From assembly GCF_002127325.2 (NCBI RefSeq), contig NC_035436.2, positions 25,183,506-25,247,505 on the forward strand: 64,000 bases of DNA, given 5' to 3'. This document shows positions 46,505 through 58,430 of the stretch, piece by piece. The stretch comes from Helianthus annuus. Lineage: Eukaryota; Streptophyta; Magnoliopsida; Asterales; Asteraceae. Numbering within the stretch: the first letter of the stretch is position 1; the number at the start of each line of letters is the position of its first letter. The position numbers and the translations under genes were made by a program. The notes beneath the pieces were generated by a model. That model searched no databases. It was not told the DNA's origin and was given only the letters and a program-made list of their open reading frames with translations.

Positions 46505-46662
46505 ACGAACACCTGATCATATCAATTTCCACTAGGTAATAATGTATATACACCAATCAGAACGAAACCCATAAATCTGGAAAACCCTTCTTATGGGAAT
46601 CGAGGTCTCGAAACCTCATCTCACCCGTAAAATGCCACTAAGCTAGAATACCATGGGCGGCG
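46505..46662 (-). mobile_element. Truncated tRNA-derived SINE
   Basis: The minus strand reads a head with TTCTAGCTTAGTGGCATTTT and a decayed B box (ACCTCGATTCCC), followed by body blocks shared with 4637-4871 such as CCTAGTGGA and GGTGTATA. The 3' end with its oligo(A) is missing. Confidence 0.65.
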
Positions 46663-46777
46663 TCTACATGTTTAGTCGGTGGATGTTTGACAACTTTGTT
46701 GTGCTAAGTAATTAAGAGACCTGATCTATTATGAGGTAGCTTATGAATCTAATCTGTGAGAATATTTCAGAAACTTA

Positions 46778-47091
46778 GGGGTTGTTTGGCAACATCTAAA
46801 TGGTTAAGTGTTGAATCAGTAAGAGATCTGAACCATTAAGTTGTGAACTAGTAAGAGGTCTAAACCATTAAGAGCATGTATAATGCTTAACCGTTCAGAG
46901 GCAAATGTCTGACCAATTCAGATTAGAGGTCTTAACCATTCAGACTCTGTATAAATCTTAACCATTCAGAGACAAATGTCTGAACCATTCAGACATCTGC
47001 TCGTGAAACAAACAGTCTGAACCATTAAGTGCTGAACCAATAAGAGGTCTGAACCATTAAGAGACTTATTACGTGGTAAACAAACAGCCCC
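46778..47091. mobile_element. Tourist-like MITE (PIF/Harbinger)
   Basis: Ends GGGGTTGTTTGGCAAC and GTAAACAAACAGCCCC with TTA duplications (46775-46777, 47092-47094). The 314-bp interior contains many alternating CTGAACCATTAAG and CTTAACCATTCAGA words. Confidence 0.85.
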
Positions 47092-48316
47092 TTACCTATT
47101 AAGAGGTGTCTTTTAATTTTTAAGTGATTCAAACATACTCAACTAGGGCTGTAAACGCACCAAACGTTCAGCGAACTATTTGGCGGGAAGTCCGTTTGCG
47201 TTCGTTCGTTTAACGGACATGAATAGAGATCATGTTCGTTCATTTATGTTCGTGAACTTTCGGTTACATGTTCGTTTATGTTCGATAGTTCATTAGTGTT
47301 TTTAGTTTTTATATTTTATTTAAATACTTCAAAATTCTAACAAATAGAATATTTAATAAGTATCAATGTATAATATATTGTGTTCATGAAAAGTTGTTTG
47401 TGTTTGTTGTTTCCATTTGTGTTCATAGACATTAGTTTGTGTTCAGTGGCACAACTTTTAAGGGGCAAAGGGGTGCACCTGCCCCTGTCAATGTTTCGGT
47501 TAGTAGTGTAATTTTTTAATTTTTCGTCCGAAATTTTTATAATTATATAGGTCCGCTCCGTCAATTATTTTTCCTAAAAATTTCTTGCCCCTACCAAGTT
47601 TATTGTCCAAAAAATTTATACATATTTTCGTATTGATTTAAAATAACGTGAAGAACGAGGCTATTAGTAATTTTTTATAATTGTTTTTAATTTTGAAGTG
47701 AGTTTAAATAAAGCTTGAAACTAGTTTTTATATGAACGAAACTTGAGGGTTCATTTTTTTCTTAACTAATTGATGTAGAAAACAAAAAAAGAACAATAAG
47801 TGAGGATAGAGGCACCCCATGTGTGTTGTTCGATTTCAATAGAAGGAAAAAAAAGGTTCGGTTTTCTTAAAACCTTCAAATCTTCAACCCTTAACCCTTC
47901 ATCAAATTCGACGAAAATCAGGAAGAAATCGACCTGGATAGAGACGTTTAATCACAAATTTGAACAATGTAATCATTTCTTTTAGTTTCTCATTCACTAT
48001 TGTTTAGTTCTAGAATGGTAGGTTGTGAACTAGGGTTAATATTGAATCGAAATTTTAGGCATTACTAGTGTTTTAGACCTTAATTGTATCATTGAACATG
48101 AGATTAACCTATGCATTGCATCTAATGTGATTATTGTTCAATGATTCCAAAATTAGGGTTTATAATGGTGGAATTGGGGATTTGGGGAAGACGATTAATT
48201 AAGGAAGAAGTATGGTGAAATTGTAGTTTAACCCAATCCTATTGATTGTTTTTTGTTAGGTATATTTTGGGAAAGGTCAAAACTATTTATTATTTATTTG
48301 GAGTTATTATTGTTTG

Positions 48317-50431
48317 CGTCACACCCCAACCGATGGCGGAATCATCGGGGCGCGGCACTAGGCGAATCAGATTGCTCAAGAGAATCCATAACGACTATAT
48401 TGCGATAATATTCATTACATTTGTTACCCCGTACTAACAAACAATACAATCACATAAGTTATCACAGATTTCTTGTCCTCTCGAACAATTCAAATCCGAA
48501 AACCTAGATTTTAGGTGAGTTTCTAGACTTCCTAGCTTGATTTGATGTAGACTTCGACTAAACCTGCAACATACGTTAAAACATTGTCAATACAAAAGTA
48601 TTGGCGAGTATACAGGTTTGATATGTAATAGCATATTAGATTTAAAAGTGCTGCGAATTTCCACATGCATAAACGTAATACACGAAATTGGACGAAAGTT
48701 AGGTCGAAAGTTGGCCCATTCGGATGGTTGGCTCGATCGAATGGCTATTCGATCGAATGGGCTGTTCGATCGAATGGGCTATTCGATCGAATGGGCTGTT
48801 CGATCGAATGGCCTGTTCGATCGAATGGTCAGTTCAATCGAATGGTCTGTTCGATCGAATGGTCTGTTTGATCGAATGACCTGTTCGATCGAATGGGCTG
48901 TTCGATCGACTGGCCCGTTCTGTTGTTTTCGAAAATTTTACATGCTTTCGATGGTTTTGATCGAGACGTTTTGCTGTAACGTGTTGAACAACTGAAATCC
49001 CATCAATTCCGACTTGTTCTAACGGCCGGGAATCACCCCGTTCCATCAGAACCAACCGTTCTTGGCGGTTTTTCCGTGTTTAACCCGAAACTGGTCGTCT
49101 CATCGTTAAGAATCAGATCTTTGACCAACACGACACTAACAATGAGTAGAAGGTCGGTAGAAGCTCAGGTTCTACCGTTTTTAAGTATAGATCTGATGTG
49201 AAAACCTTGATTATTCTTGCGGAATTTCTTAGATCTGAGTTGTTCTTGGTGGAATGAGGCCAACATTTGAAGTTCATAAGAACTTCATGATGACATCACT
49301 CTAAAACATCTCAAATCCATAACTTTTTGATTGGAAAACATAGATTTAGACGAGATTTATGTAAAATCGTATGGAAACCATTCGTATCTGAGTTGTTCTT
49401 CACGGGATGACATCACTCTTGAAGAACTCCATGGTGACATCACCCTAGAACACTCCAAATCCGTTGATTTCACGGTTAAAAGTCGAAAATCGAAAGGTAG
49501 AAAGATGAAAGAATGCATATAGATCAAGGAAGTACAAGATTTGAGTTCAAAACTTACAAGAATCACGAGAAATCGAGAGATTAAGGGGCTGGAACGTCTT
49601 GGTCGAGCAGCAGCAGTAACAACAAGTGTTTGGGGTGAATGAGGGGTATTTATAGGCAAGGGAGGAGGGAAAAGGAGAAAAACTAGGCTGGATCGGTTGG
49701 CCCGCTCGATCGGCCAGCCCAACCGATCGGCTGGCCTATCCGATCGGCCGGCCCAGCCGATCGGCTGGCCCGTTCGATCGGCCGGCCCAGCCGAATGGCT
49801 GGCCTGTCCGATCGGCCGGCCCAGCCGATCGGCTGGCCCGTTCGATCGGGCGGCCCAGTCGTTCGGCTGGTCCGTTCGATCGACTGGTGGCTGGCCTGTC
49901 CGTACGGAAGCCTTTCGATCCTCGTTTTTGGTGCGTTGCGATAGTTTGGGCCACGTTTTCATATATTTATATTGTCATTTATTTATTTATTATAATTAAT
50001 CACGAAAGGGTCGCATATACGCATCTATATATCCAATATTCGGTGCGATGATCGAGTTACGCGTGCCTTCGAGTGCGTTCTTTGACGTGATGTGCCACAA
50101 TGATTATCGGGGTACTACTTTGCCTGTATGGCCGTCATCGTCACGATGGCTGGAGACATGGTACTCTCCCGATAGTTTTGTTAGCGTTGCTTGTTTACGT
50201 TTTGACACCTCACGGTATCGAGGAGGATCGATTGAGTCCTCATTTAACATCATCGTGAGTGTTATGATTTATGAAAATAGATTTGTAATAGCGATAGAAT
50301 ATGCGTAATTATTCGATTATACTTCGATTTAGCGATATATCTGATATAGTTACATTATGATCCGAATCTCTGGTGTTAGGCGTAACGAGTGTATAGAGTA
50401 GTAACAACGCACGAAAGTGCTGGCTGTTACA
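48317..50431 (-). repeat. 3' LTR of element 2
   Basis: 2115 bp. The first base is C where TGTCACACCCC is expected. It carries eleven 17-bp units of the type GTTCGATCGAATGGNCT at 48732-48916 and a second GATCGG(C/T)(T/C)GGCC array at 49687-49895. Confidence 0.9.
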
Positions 50432-50448
50432 GTCTCCCCTGCTTTAGG
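50432..50448 (-). other. Polypurine tract of element 2
   Basis: The minus strand reads CCTAAAGCAGGGGAGAC directly before TGTAACAGCC, nearly the same as in element 1. Confidence 0.8.
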
Positions 50449-52693
50449 AAATTTCGTCCCGAAATTAATCCATTAGTAGGGTCGTAAGAGTTGATGCAAA
50501 TGAGAGTGGCGATTAAAAGCGTCTAGATAAGCGAGCGATCGATTAAGATTCGACGAGCGAGAGTGGTGAGAAGATACGATTCGAATAACCAAAAGCGATA
50601 ACACATACAAAAGCGATTCCATAGCGTTTTAAACTTTACAGATAGTCGATTAATCTTCGAAGATATTTAGGAAAATCCCCTCATGGCGTGGCGCTAACTG
50701 CATCGATGTCCACACCAGTGCTATGGGAAGGGTTTTTGTTAGTTTGATAACAGATTTTAAGTTATACATTTTAAAAGAATTCGGCGGCAAAATAAGTTTT
50801 AAGAGAATTTTCCTACAACGTGGGTTCGAGCTGAAACTCGATTGTCGAACCATCGTTTTCGGGAAGATTTCTTTTCGTCATTGCAAAAGTTTTAAGGAAA
50901 AACTGGACTTATGAAACTTCCATTGGGCACGGAGCTAAACTGATTCGATGTTTCCTCCATGTTGTAAGGAAATTTCACTTGTCCAACGGTTTTAATAAAA
51001 TTTTATAAAAATTGGTTTTCTTTAACAATACGGAAAAATAATTTACATCGAGCCCCACGTGGCACTTTCCCACGAAAGTTTGTTAATATGATTAAAACAA
51101 TTATATATAGGAAGTACCAACGGCGTATCCACCTTGTTTACCCATATTACCTCTGTTTCGTGTGGCGGTGTCACACGCGTCGATAAGACACAGATAGAAT
51201 TTTGTTCCGTCGGTCCAAGCGATAGGATGCTAGACCGAGTTGTGAATAGGAGCGAGTCGGATGCAAACAAAGCATAGATAACGAGTGCGAGTAGTTCGAT
51301 CATACGAAACATTGATATGGCACACTGGGTTAGATGATGATTGATATGTGATGGCGAACGACACGATTTTTTATTCGATTAATGCGATTTCGATTGCGAA
51401 TGATGCAATTTCGATTTGTTTCCTCATAAAACCCACATGGCATGTTTCCACGGGAGTTGCTAATACGGAAAACACCACGTTTCCCATATTAGTTTTGTCT
51501 CGTGAAGCGATGTCATGTACCCTAATACTGCACAACTGCGACGACTCCCAAGTGATGAGCGATGATTTGTATAGTGATAAGCAATTCGACCCCAAATAAA
51601 TGATAAGTGACGATTGTTGCGTTGCGAGTGATATGCGATTCGATTGAGTTGAATACACCACAACCATTAACTAATATTAGCCCGCATGGCCTTTTTCCAC
51701 GAAAGTCTGCTAATATGGTTAAAACATCACCATGTCGTGCGTGCTAACATAACACAGAAAACACGTACATCAAAGTGGTAGCGACACGCGGTGAGAGTAT
51801 CGAGTTGATGAAATAGGTGCGGAATGCGTTAAAGCGAAAAGCGGCGAGTGATTTTCGATACTCGTTTAGCGATCCACAATAAGCGATCCACACCAAACAA
51901 TAGAGGTTCACACGACGGTCAATAACCAGCGTTAGAGATTGCGAGATAAACACATGAGGCGATCGTGATTTCGAGCCACATATCGAGTGGTTTTGATTGC
52001 GAGATAGATCTAGCAAAACTGCGATTGAGTTAGACTTACGACCGTCTTGCGTTGCTCCAATTGCTCTTCGGGGTGAACTTAGCTAAGTCCATCGATGTGG
52101 CAATTGCGTTGCGTATGCAGACTTACGAAAAGTCTCGCAGGGATGCGATTTAGTTTTGTTACGCCTTGCGATTGATTTGTATTGTGTCGAAAATAACCAT
52201 TATAATATATTAGGTCTAATAACGTTCAACTCCACATGGCACTTTCTTCACGAAGCTTCGGTAGTATGGTAAAGCACACCTTGCGTTACCCCTACTACTT
52301 ATGCCCCGTGCTTTGGTGTCACACTTTGTTGACATGGCCAAGACCCTTGACCATGCTTTTAAACGTTATGGCACCATTTGAACTTCACTACGATCTCCGT
52401 GCACTGACCAAAGTAATCCCATGTGCACCCGCGATTAGTTGTTCCTTGTACGTCTATCGTACCTCGTTCTAAGAGTGTTGTAAGGGTAAAATACATTATA
52501 TAGTACATAGTGCTAGCATTTAGATGGTGCTCGAGTATAAGAGAAATAGAATCCACATGCGACGATAGATGAAATAAGTTCCACACATAAAAGAAAACGA
52601 TAGCGACGAGTCGTATTATTACAACAACATTAGAAGCAAGACAACGTTGCTGTGGAGGACACCTGCGGAGACTGCGGTTGTTGCTGACTTCCT
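50449..52693 (-). repeat. Non-coding interior with repeated CATGGCACTTTNCACGAA module (element 2)
   Basis: Lies where pol would be expected but encodes nothing. At least four diverged copies of a ~50-110-bp module begin at about 51052, 51429, 51680 and 52229. Each has C(A/G)TGGC(A/C)(C/T)TTT, then CACGAAAG, then GCTAATATGG(T)TAAA. Longer copies add CCATATTA and a CGTG(A)(A)GCGATGTCA-like block. Confidence 0.65.
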
Positions 52694-53839
52694 TCAAAGT
52701 TGCGGTCCTGCGTGGCAGTGCTGTGTGTGATGACCATACCCGTTGCAATTTGTGCAATAGCGACAATTTACTTCAGGCGGGTGATGATACGTGCACGTGA
52801 AACACAGGGGATGAGGCCCATTGTAAGCACGTTTTGGTTGAACTGGGACTGCTTTGAGAGGTTCTGGTTGCGGCAGTCCAGTTGTTGAAGAGTCTAGGCT
52901 CACGGGCTTTTGTTTGCGGCTAGGTTGTGCTTCCTGAGATGATGCAATGTCGTTATCGGATTCGCCTGATGATTTGACGGAGACATTGTCGGAGCATTCC
53001 TTAGAAGAACCTTCAGAGGAGTGGTCGGATGATCCATCGACCGATTATCCAGAGGAATCGTCGGATGAGTTGATGATGATTGCTTGATGAGCTTGTTTGA
53101 CATGCTTCTTGGAGAAGAACCCGTCCAAGACTCGTTTGCTGTTGATTTCTGCGGCTAAACGGTAGGCTTCTTCGATGGTAGTGGGTCTTGCAGCTTCAAC
53201 AAAATCACCCACACACTCAGGTAAGCCGCGGATGTACTTTGGAATGGCTTTCTCTGGAGTGTTGACTTGACTTGGGCAGATAGTACTAAGCTGCTTGAAC
53301 CTTGCTGTATAGCCAGCATTGTCACCTTTGGTTTGCTTGATTTCCCAAAATTCGTTTTCTAGCTTCTGGACTTCGTGAGGAGGACAATATTCTTCCTTCA
53401 CGAGTTCCTTCAGCTCATCCCAAGAGAGGGCGTAAGCTGCGGAGATCCCACGTTTGTTGCGTTCGGCGGTCCACCAGTCGAGTGCTCGTGGTTGAATTAC
53501 CCCGGTAGCACAAGTAGTACGGAAACTATCAGGACACCTACCTTGTCGAAGGGTGACTTCGATAGAATCGAACCACTGGAGTAGTTGGGTCACACCTCCT
53601 TCACCTGTGAATTCCATCGGGTCACAGGCTTTGAAGTGTTTGTAGAGGAAAGTAGGTTGCGGCTCTTCCGTCTTAGAATCCTTCGCGGCTCGAGCGTTGC
53701 TGAGAGAGTGCACTTGAGTGACAATTTGAGGAATGAGCTTCACCACTTCCTTGGTCACAAGCGAGGCAATCCTCTTATCGGCGCTTCGTTTGGCTCTTCT
53801 CCTAGCTATTCGTTTCGAGATAGAGTTGTTGGAAGGCAT
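52694..53839 (-). pseudogene. gag: gag of element 2, with one in-frame stop
   Basis: The frame opens at 53839 (MPSNNSISKRIARRRAKRSA) and runs 264 codons to a TAA at 53045-53047, then continues in the same frame to 52694 (about 381 codons in all). The capsid-like region is clearly homologous to element 1 ([42 protein letters not shown]). The part after the stop has a Cys/His cluster (CFTCTYHHPPEVNCRYCTNC) matching the first cluster of element 1, but the later CCHC knuckle is absent. A lone nonsense change suggests recent decay. Confidence 0.85.
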
Positions 53840-54974
53840 CTAGACCGAGAGGGAGATTTGGAATGAGATTCGATCATAATGATTTCGAGTTTACGATGCG
53901 ATCGAGCGCGATCGAAACTTGTAATGTGCAACAGACTTCACATATGCGCCACATAGGAGACACGAAACTTCCTAGATTCTCACACAATGTCTTGATTGTA
54001 CTTAGATATAGATAGTAGTAGTTTATACTTACACACATATTATGGTTTAGAATGAGATAGGAGTATTGGGCAATTAGACATTGGTTTTGCTACGAACATT
54101 CGGTCTTTGTATTGGATTGCGATAGCTGTGCGAGTTGTGCGTTTTGTAAAACAGGGAGCGAAAATTGATAATCGTAATTAAACACATAAAACGTAACTAA
54201 GTTTATCAAATCGAAAAATTTCGGCGGGTCATAGGCTTAGTAAAGTACTCGGAGTGCCTCGGGTGTTTAGGCGTCGACTACCCAAGGTAACCCAATCACA
54301 CCCAACAAGTTCGTGGACACGCGTTGACTTTGGAGATTTATGCTTCCACTGGGATGCAGCTCATGGCGTTCATCCTCCTAGTCATCGCGTGGCTCGAGTC
54401 ATTGTGATGGTCGAGTCCCTGGTGAGAGCTTTTGAAAAATATTTTAAGGAGTAGAACGGTTAATTAAGGTACGGGCTTCACCCCTGACTTAACAGTTTCG
54501 TTCCCAGTTGTGGTTGTGCTCATCGAATGAATCCGAGAGCTCCACTAAAATTTCGAAATGGAGGCTTTCGTCGAGGTGTGTATGTCACTCCTCACTCAGC
54601 GAAAGATACTCGTGCTAGAAAAATGCCTGAGTGAGCAGTCCAATCGAGAATTATTGGTTTTCACACCTGGTCTCGGCTGGATCGCTCGGTTGTGAAATGC
54701 GAGTATTTTCGAAAACGTGTGTATTGTGTCCGCCTTAGGAAAGGCTTGGTAGTATTCCAGCCTTAGGAAAGGCTTCTTCGTGTGAAGTTGTAGTATGCGG
54801 GGTTCACACAAAGTCATAGTTTTTGCAATTTCGATCAAAAGCATCAGGTAGGCGCAATACAAACCTTACTGGGTTCGTACGAGGCAGCCTGTGGGTGCTT
54901 AGACTATAGACTAGGTCGTTCTCTAAGACGTCGACCCGGACTAGGTCGAGTCTCGCCTAATTCCCTATAGTTAT

Positions 54975-54987
54975 GGCTCTGATACCA
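54975..54987 (-). other. Primer binding site, initiator tRNA-Met (element 2)
   Basis: The minus strand reads TGGTATCAGAGCC, three bases from the LTR, identical to element 1. Confidence 0.9.
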
Positions 54988-54990
54988 ATC

Positions 54991-56950
54991 TGTCACACCC
55001 CAACCGATGGCGGAATCATCGGGGCGCGGCACTAGGCGAATCAGATTGCTCAAGAGAATCCATAACGACTATATTGCGATAATATTCATTACATTTGTTA
55101 CCCCATACCAACAAACAATACAATCACATAAGTTATCACAGATTTCTTGTCCTCTCGAACAATTCAAATCCGACAACCTAGATTTTAGGTGAGTTTCTAG
55201 ACTTCCTAGCTTGATTTGATGTAGACTTCGACTAAACCTGCAACATACGTTAAAACATTGTCAATACAAAAGTATTGGTGAGTATACAGGTTTGATATGT
55301 AATAGCATATTAGATTTAAAAGTGCTGCGAATTTCCACATGCATAAACGTAATACACGAAATTGGACGAAAGTTAGGTCGAAAGTTGGCCCATTCGGATG
55401 GATGGCTCGATCGAATGGGTTGTTCGATCGAATGGGCTGTTCGATCGAATGGGCTGTTCGATCGAAGGGGCTGTTCGATCGAATGGCCTGTTCGATCGAA
55501 TGGTCTGTTCGATCGAATGGTCTGTTCGATCGAATGACCTGTTCGATCGAATGGGCTGTTCGATCGACTGGCTCGTTTTGATGTTTTCGACAATTTTACA
55601 TGCTTTCGATGGTTTTAGTCGAGACGTTTTGCTGTAACGTGTTGAACAACTGAAATCCCATCAATTCCGACTTGTTCTAACGGCCGGGAATCACCCCGTT
55701 CCATCAGAACCGGCCGTTCTTGGCGGAATTTCTTAGATCTGAGTTGTTCTTGGTGGAATGAGGCCAACACTTGAAGTTCATAAGAACTTCATGATGACAT
55801 CACTCTAGAACATCTCAAATCCATAACTTCTTGATTGGAAAACATAGATTTAGACAAGATTTATGTAAAATCGTATGGAAACCATTCGGATCTGAGTTGT
55901 TCTTCATGGGATGACATCACTCTTGAAGAACTCCATGGTGACATCACCCTAGAACACTCCAAATCCGTTGATTTCATGGTTAAAAGGCGAAAATCGAAAG
56001 GTAGAAAGATGAAAGAATGCATATAATCAAGGAAGTACAAGATTTGAGTTCAAAACTTACAAGAATCGCGAGAAATCGAGAGATTAAGGGGCTGGAACGT
56101 CTTGGTCGAGCAGCAACAGTAACAACAAGTGTTTGGGGTGAATGAGGGGTATTTATAGGCAAGGAAGGAGGTAAAAGGAGAAAAAGTGGGCTGGATCGGT
56201 TGGCCCGCTCGATCGGCCGGCCCAACCGATCGGCTGGCCTATCCGATCGGCCGGCCCAGCCGATTGGCTGGCCCGTTCGATCGGTCGGCCCAGCCGAATG
56301 GCTGGCCTGTCCAATCGGCCAGCCCAGCCGATCGGCTGGCCCGTTCGATCGGGCGGCCCAGTCGTTCGGCTGGTCCGTTCGATCGACTGGCCCAGCCGTT
56401 TGGCTGGCCCATCCGTACGGAAGCCTTTCGATCCTCGTTTTTGGTGCGTTGCGATAGTTTGGGCCACGTTTTCATATATTTATATTGTTATTTATTTATT
56501 TATTTATTATAATTAATCACGAAAGGGTCGCATATACGCATCTATATATCCAATATTCGGTGCGATGATCGAGTTACGCGTGCCTTCGAGTGCGTTCTTC
56601 GACGTGATGTGCCACAATGATTATCGGAGTACTACTTTGCCTATATTGCCGTCATCGTCACGATGGCTGGAGACATGGTACTCTCCCGATAGTTTTTGTT
56701 AGCGTTGCTTGTTTACGTTTTGACACCTCACGGGTATCGAGGAGGGTAGATTGAGTCTTCACTCAACATCATCGTGAGTGTTATGATTTATGAAAATAGA
56801 TTTGTAATAGCGATAGAATATGCTTAATTATTCGATTATACTTCGATTTAGCGATATATCTGATATAGTTACATTATGATCCGAATCTCTGGTGTTAGGC
56901 GTAACGAGTGTATCGAGTAGTAACAACGCACGAAAGTGCGGGCTGTTACA
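54991..56950 (-). repeat. 5' LTR of element 2, with a 154-bp deletion
   Basis: 1960 bp. Compared with the other LTR, the stretch equivalent to 49069-49222 is missing, with GCGG at both deletion edges. It has ten rather than eleven 17-bp GATC units (55406-55572). The second GATC array is at 56187-56405. Confidence 0.9.
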
Positions 56951-57439
56951 GTTTGTCCCGACCCGAACATATAATCTGAAACATAACGATAGGAAAAAAC
57001 AAATTGGGTTCCATGACTTTCCGCCCCCGTAGAACTGACAATTCAAGCTCCGCCACTGTTTGTGTTCATCAACGTTCATTGCCTAAATTAACAAACCAAC
57101 ACAACCACATTCATTTCCTTAACAAACGAACACGGACATAAAATCTTGTTCGGTAGGTACTCATGAACCGTTCGTGAACACGAATATTTCTTAACAAACG
57201 AACACGAACAAGGTCTTGATTGTTTGATCGGTGTGTTTGCAGCCTTACACTCTACCTCTAATATATTCAGATGTAGCTTCTTAATGAAATCATTAGGAGA
57301 CTACACAACCCCTTTAACACAGGTTAAATAAGTCAATGTGAATGAGGACATATATAAAGAAAGTTAAACCTTAACATAATTTGTTTATTAAACAAAATTA
57401 GAAATAATACCTTGAAAGCTGATTGCTAGTTATTCTCAT

Positions 57440-57760
57440 ATCATGTTTAGACCATATCAGAAATTACTATCTATAGTATTGAGTTTTGTAATGTCGTGTT
57501 TAGACTATGTCAGAAATTACTTTATGTAGTTTTGAGTTTTGTAATATCGTGTTTAGACTATGTTAGAAATTACTATATGTAGTTTTGAGTTTTGTAATAT
57601 CGTGTTTAAACCATATCAGAAATTACTATCTATAGTTTTGAGTTTTGTAATATCGTGTTTACACTATGTCAGAAATTACTCTATGTAGTTTTGAGTTTTG
57701 TAATATCATGTTTAGATTATGTCTGAAATTACTATATGTAGTTTTGAGTTTTGTAAATTG
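57440..57760 (+). repeat. Six-unit minisatellite with higher-order ABC-ABC pattern
   Basis: Units of about 53-54 bp contain TCGTGTTTAGACTATGTCAG, AAATTACT and TAGTTTTGAGTTTTGTAATA. Units 1 and 4 share ACCATATCAG with CTATCTATAG. Units 2 and 5 share ACTATGTCAG with CT(T/C)TATGTAG or close variants. Units 3 and 6 share CTATATGTAG. A three-unit block therefore appears to have been duplicated. Confidence 0.85.
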
Positions 57761-58236
57761 CAAAAGTTGTACTTCACTTCGTGACACATAAATTTACCTT
57801 GTATGATCACTTTATTATTTTTTTCGAATTTTACTGTACCTTTAATAATTTATAACGTTAATTTTGTTCTGTAACTTGTAAGTAAATTTTTTTAATGTAT
57901 TTGAACATCTGCATGACGTGTTTATTATTAGTTACTTTTAATATAAGTTTTGTTAAAAACCGAGCCGCATATTGTATATAGTTTGATTAGTGATAAAAAT
58001 TAGTGGGTTACCATTTGCCTTTCGCGGGTTTGAAATGTAAATAGAAATATGCAAATCGCGACGAGACATTTTACATGGCGATGAAATAAACAACGTCGCA
58101 ATGGTATACTCGAAAGTCACGGAAAAGTTACGTTTACGAAAGTCAAGTTATTCAAACAAAATTTACACCAACATGTATATAAAGATAAACATGACGGCCA
58201 CCATTACAACGGTTCAGTTTAAAAGTAGATATAAAG
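57761..58236. other. Intergenic, no recognised feature
   Basis: AT-rich sequence without a credible gene or repeat end. Confidence 0.5.
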
Positions 58237-58430
58237 CAGTGGCGGAACCAGAAATTTTCTTATGGTGTTATTTTTTATGGATACCCCGATTTATAGTAAC
58301 CCGGAGTCGAACTTTTTGGATCGGTTCGGATCTAGTCGGGTCAAATCACATAATAAAAACAAATATCACAGTAAAAGTACAATGTCATTGAAAAAAACAC
58401 ATAATAAAATTACATAGTCGTTTGAAATAT
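58237..58430. mobile_element. Left end of a hAT element interrupted by LTR elements
   Basis: CAGTGGCGGAACCAG at 58237 is the family's left terminus, preceded by the potential TSD half ATATAAAG (58229-58236). The element is broken at 58431 by LTR sequence; its right end should lie beyond 64000. Confidence 0.55.

Larger units (their letters stand above)
48317..56950 (-). mobile_element. Gag-only (TR-GAG type) LTR retrotransposon, element 2
   Basis: 8.63 kb with LTRs 48317-50431 and 54991-56950 and a perfect 5-bp TSD, GTTTG (48312-48316, 56951-56955). LTR termini, primer binding site and polypurine tract match element 1, and the LTRs share further internal phrases with it. The 4.56-kb interior encodes only a gag related to that of element 1; there is no protease, RT or integrase. 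It would need proteins from an element-1-like partner to move. The LTRs differ by substitutions, a repeat-unit change and a 154-bp deletion, so it is older than element 1. Confidence 0.9.
47444..57058. mobile_element. hAT element (CAGTGGCGGAG family), middle of the nest
   Basis: The left end CAGTGGCACAACTTTTAAGG and right end CAAGCTCCGCCACTG are flanked by a perfect 8-bp TSD, TTTGTGTT (47436-47443, 57059-57066), inside the older hAT MITE. Its interior (TTGTCCAAAAAATTTATACA, AACTTGAGGGTTCAT) matches in reverse the element at 9473-9943. Without the LTR element it is about 1 kb and encodes no transposase. Confidence 0.8.
47144..57247. mobile_element. hAT MITE ('GAACACGAAC' family), outermost of a three-level nest
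   Basis: The left end TAGGGCTGTAAACGCACC and right end GGTGTGTTTGCAGCCTTA are family termini. The flanking 8 bp match at only six positions (TACTCAAC / CACTCTAC), consistent with an old insertion. Its own sequence is 47144-47443 and 57059-57247; the rest is a nested hAT element and, within that, LTR element 2. Confidence 0.7.

Noticed and set aside
49357..49962. 201-codon minus-strand ORF rich in DRTGQPIGWAGRS repeats
   Set aside because: It translates the GATCGG(C/T)TGGCC array in the LTR of element 2; all frames through the array are open because the unit contains no stop.
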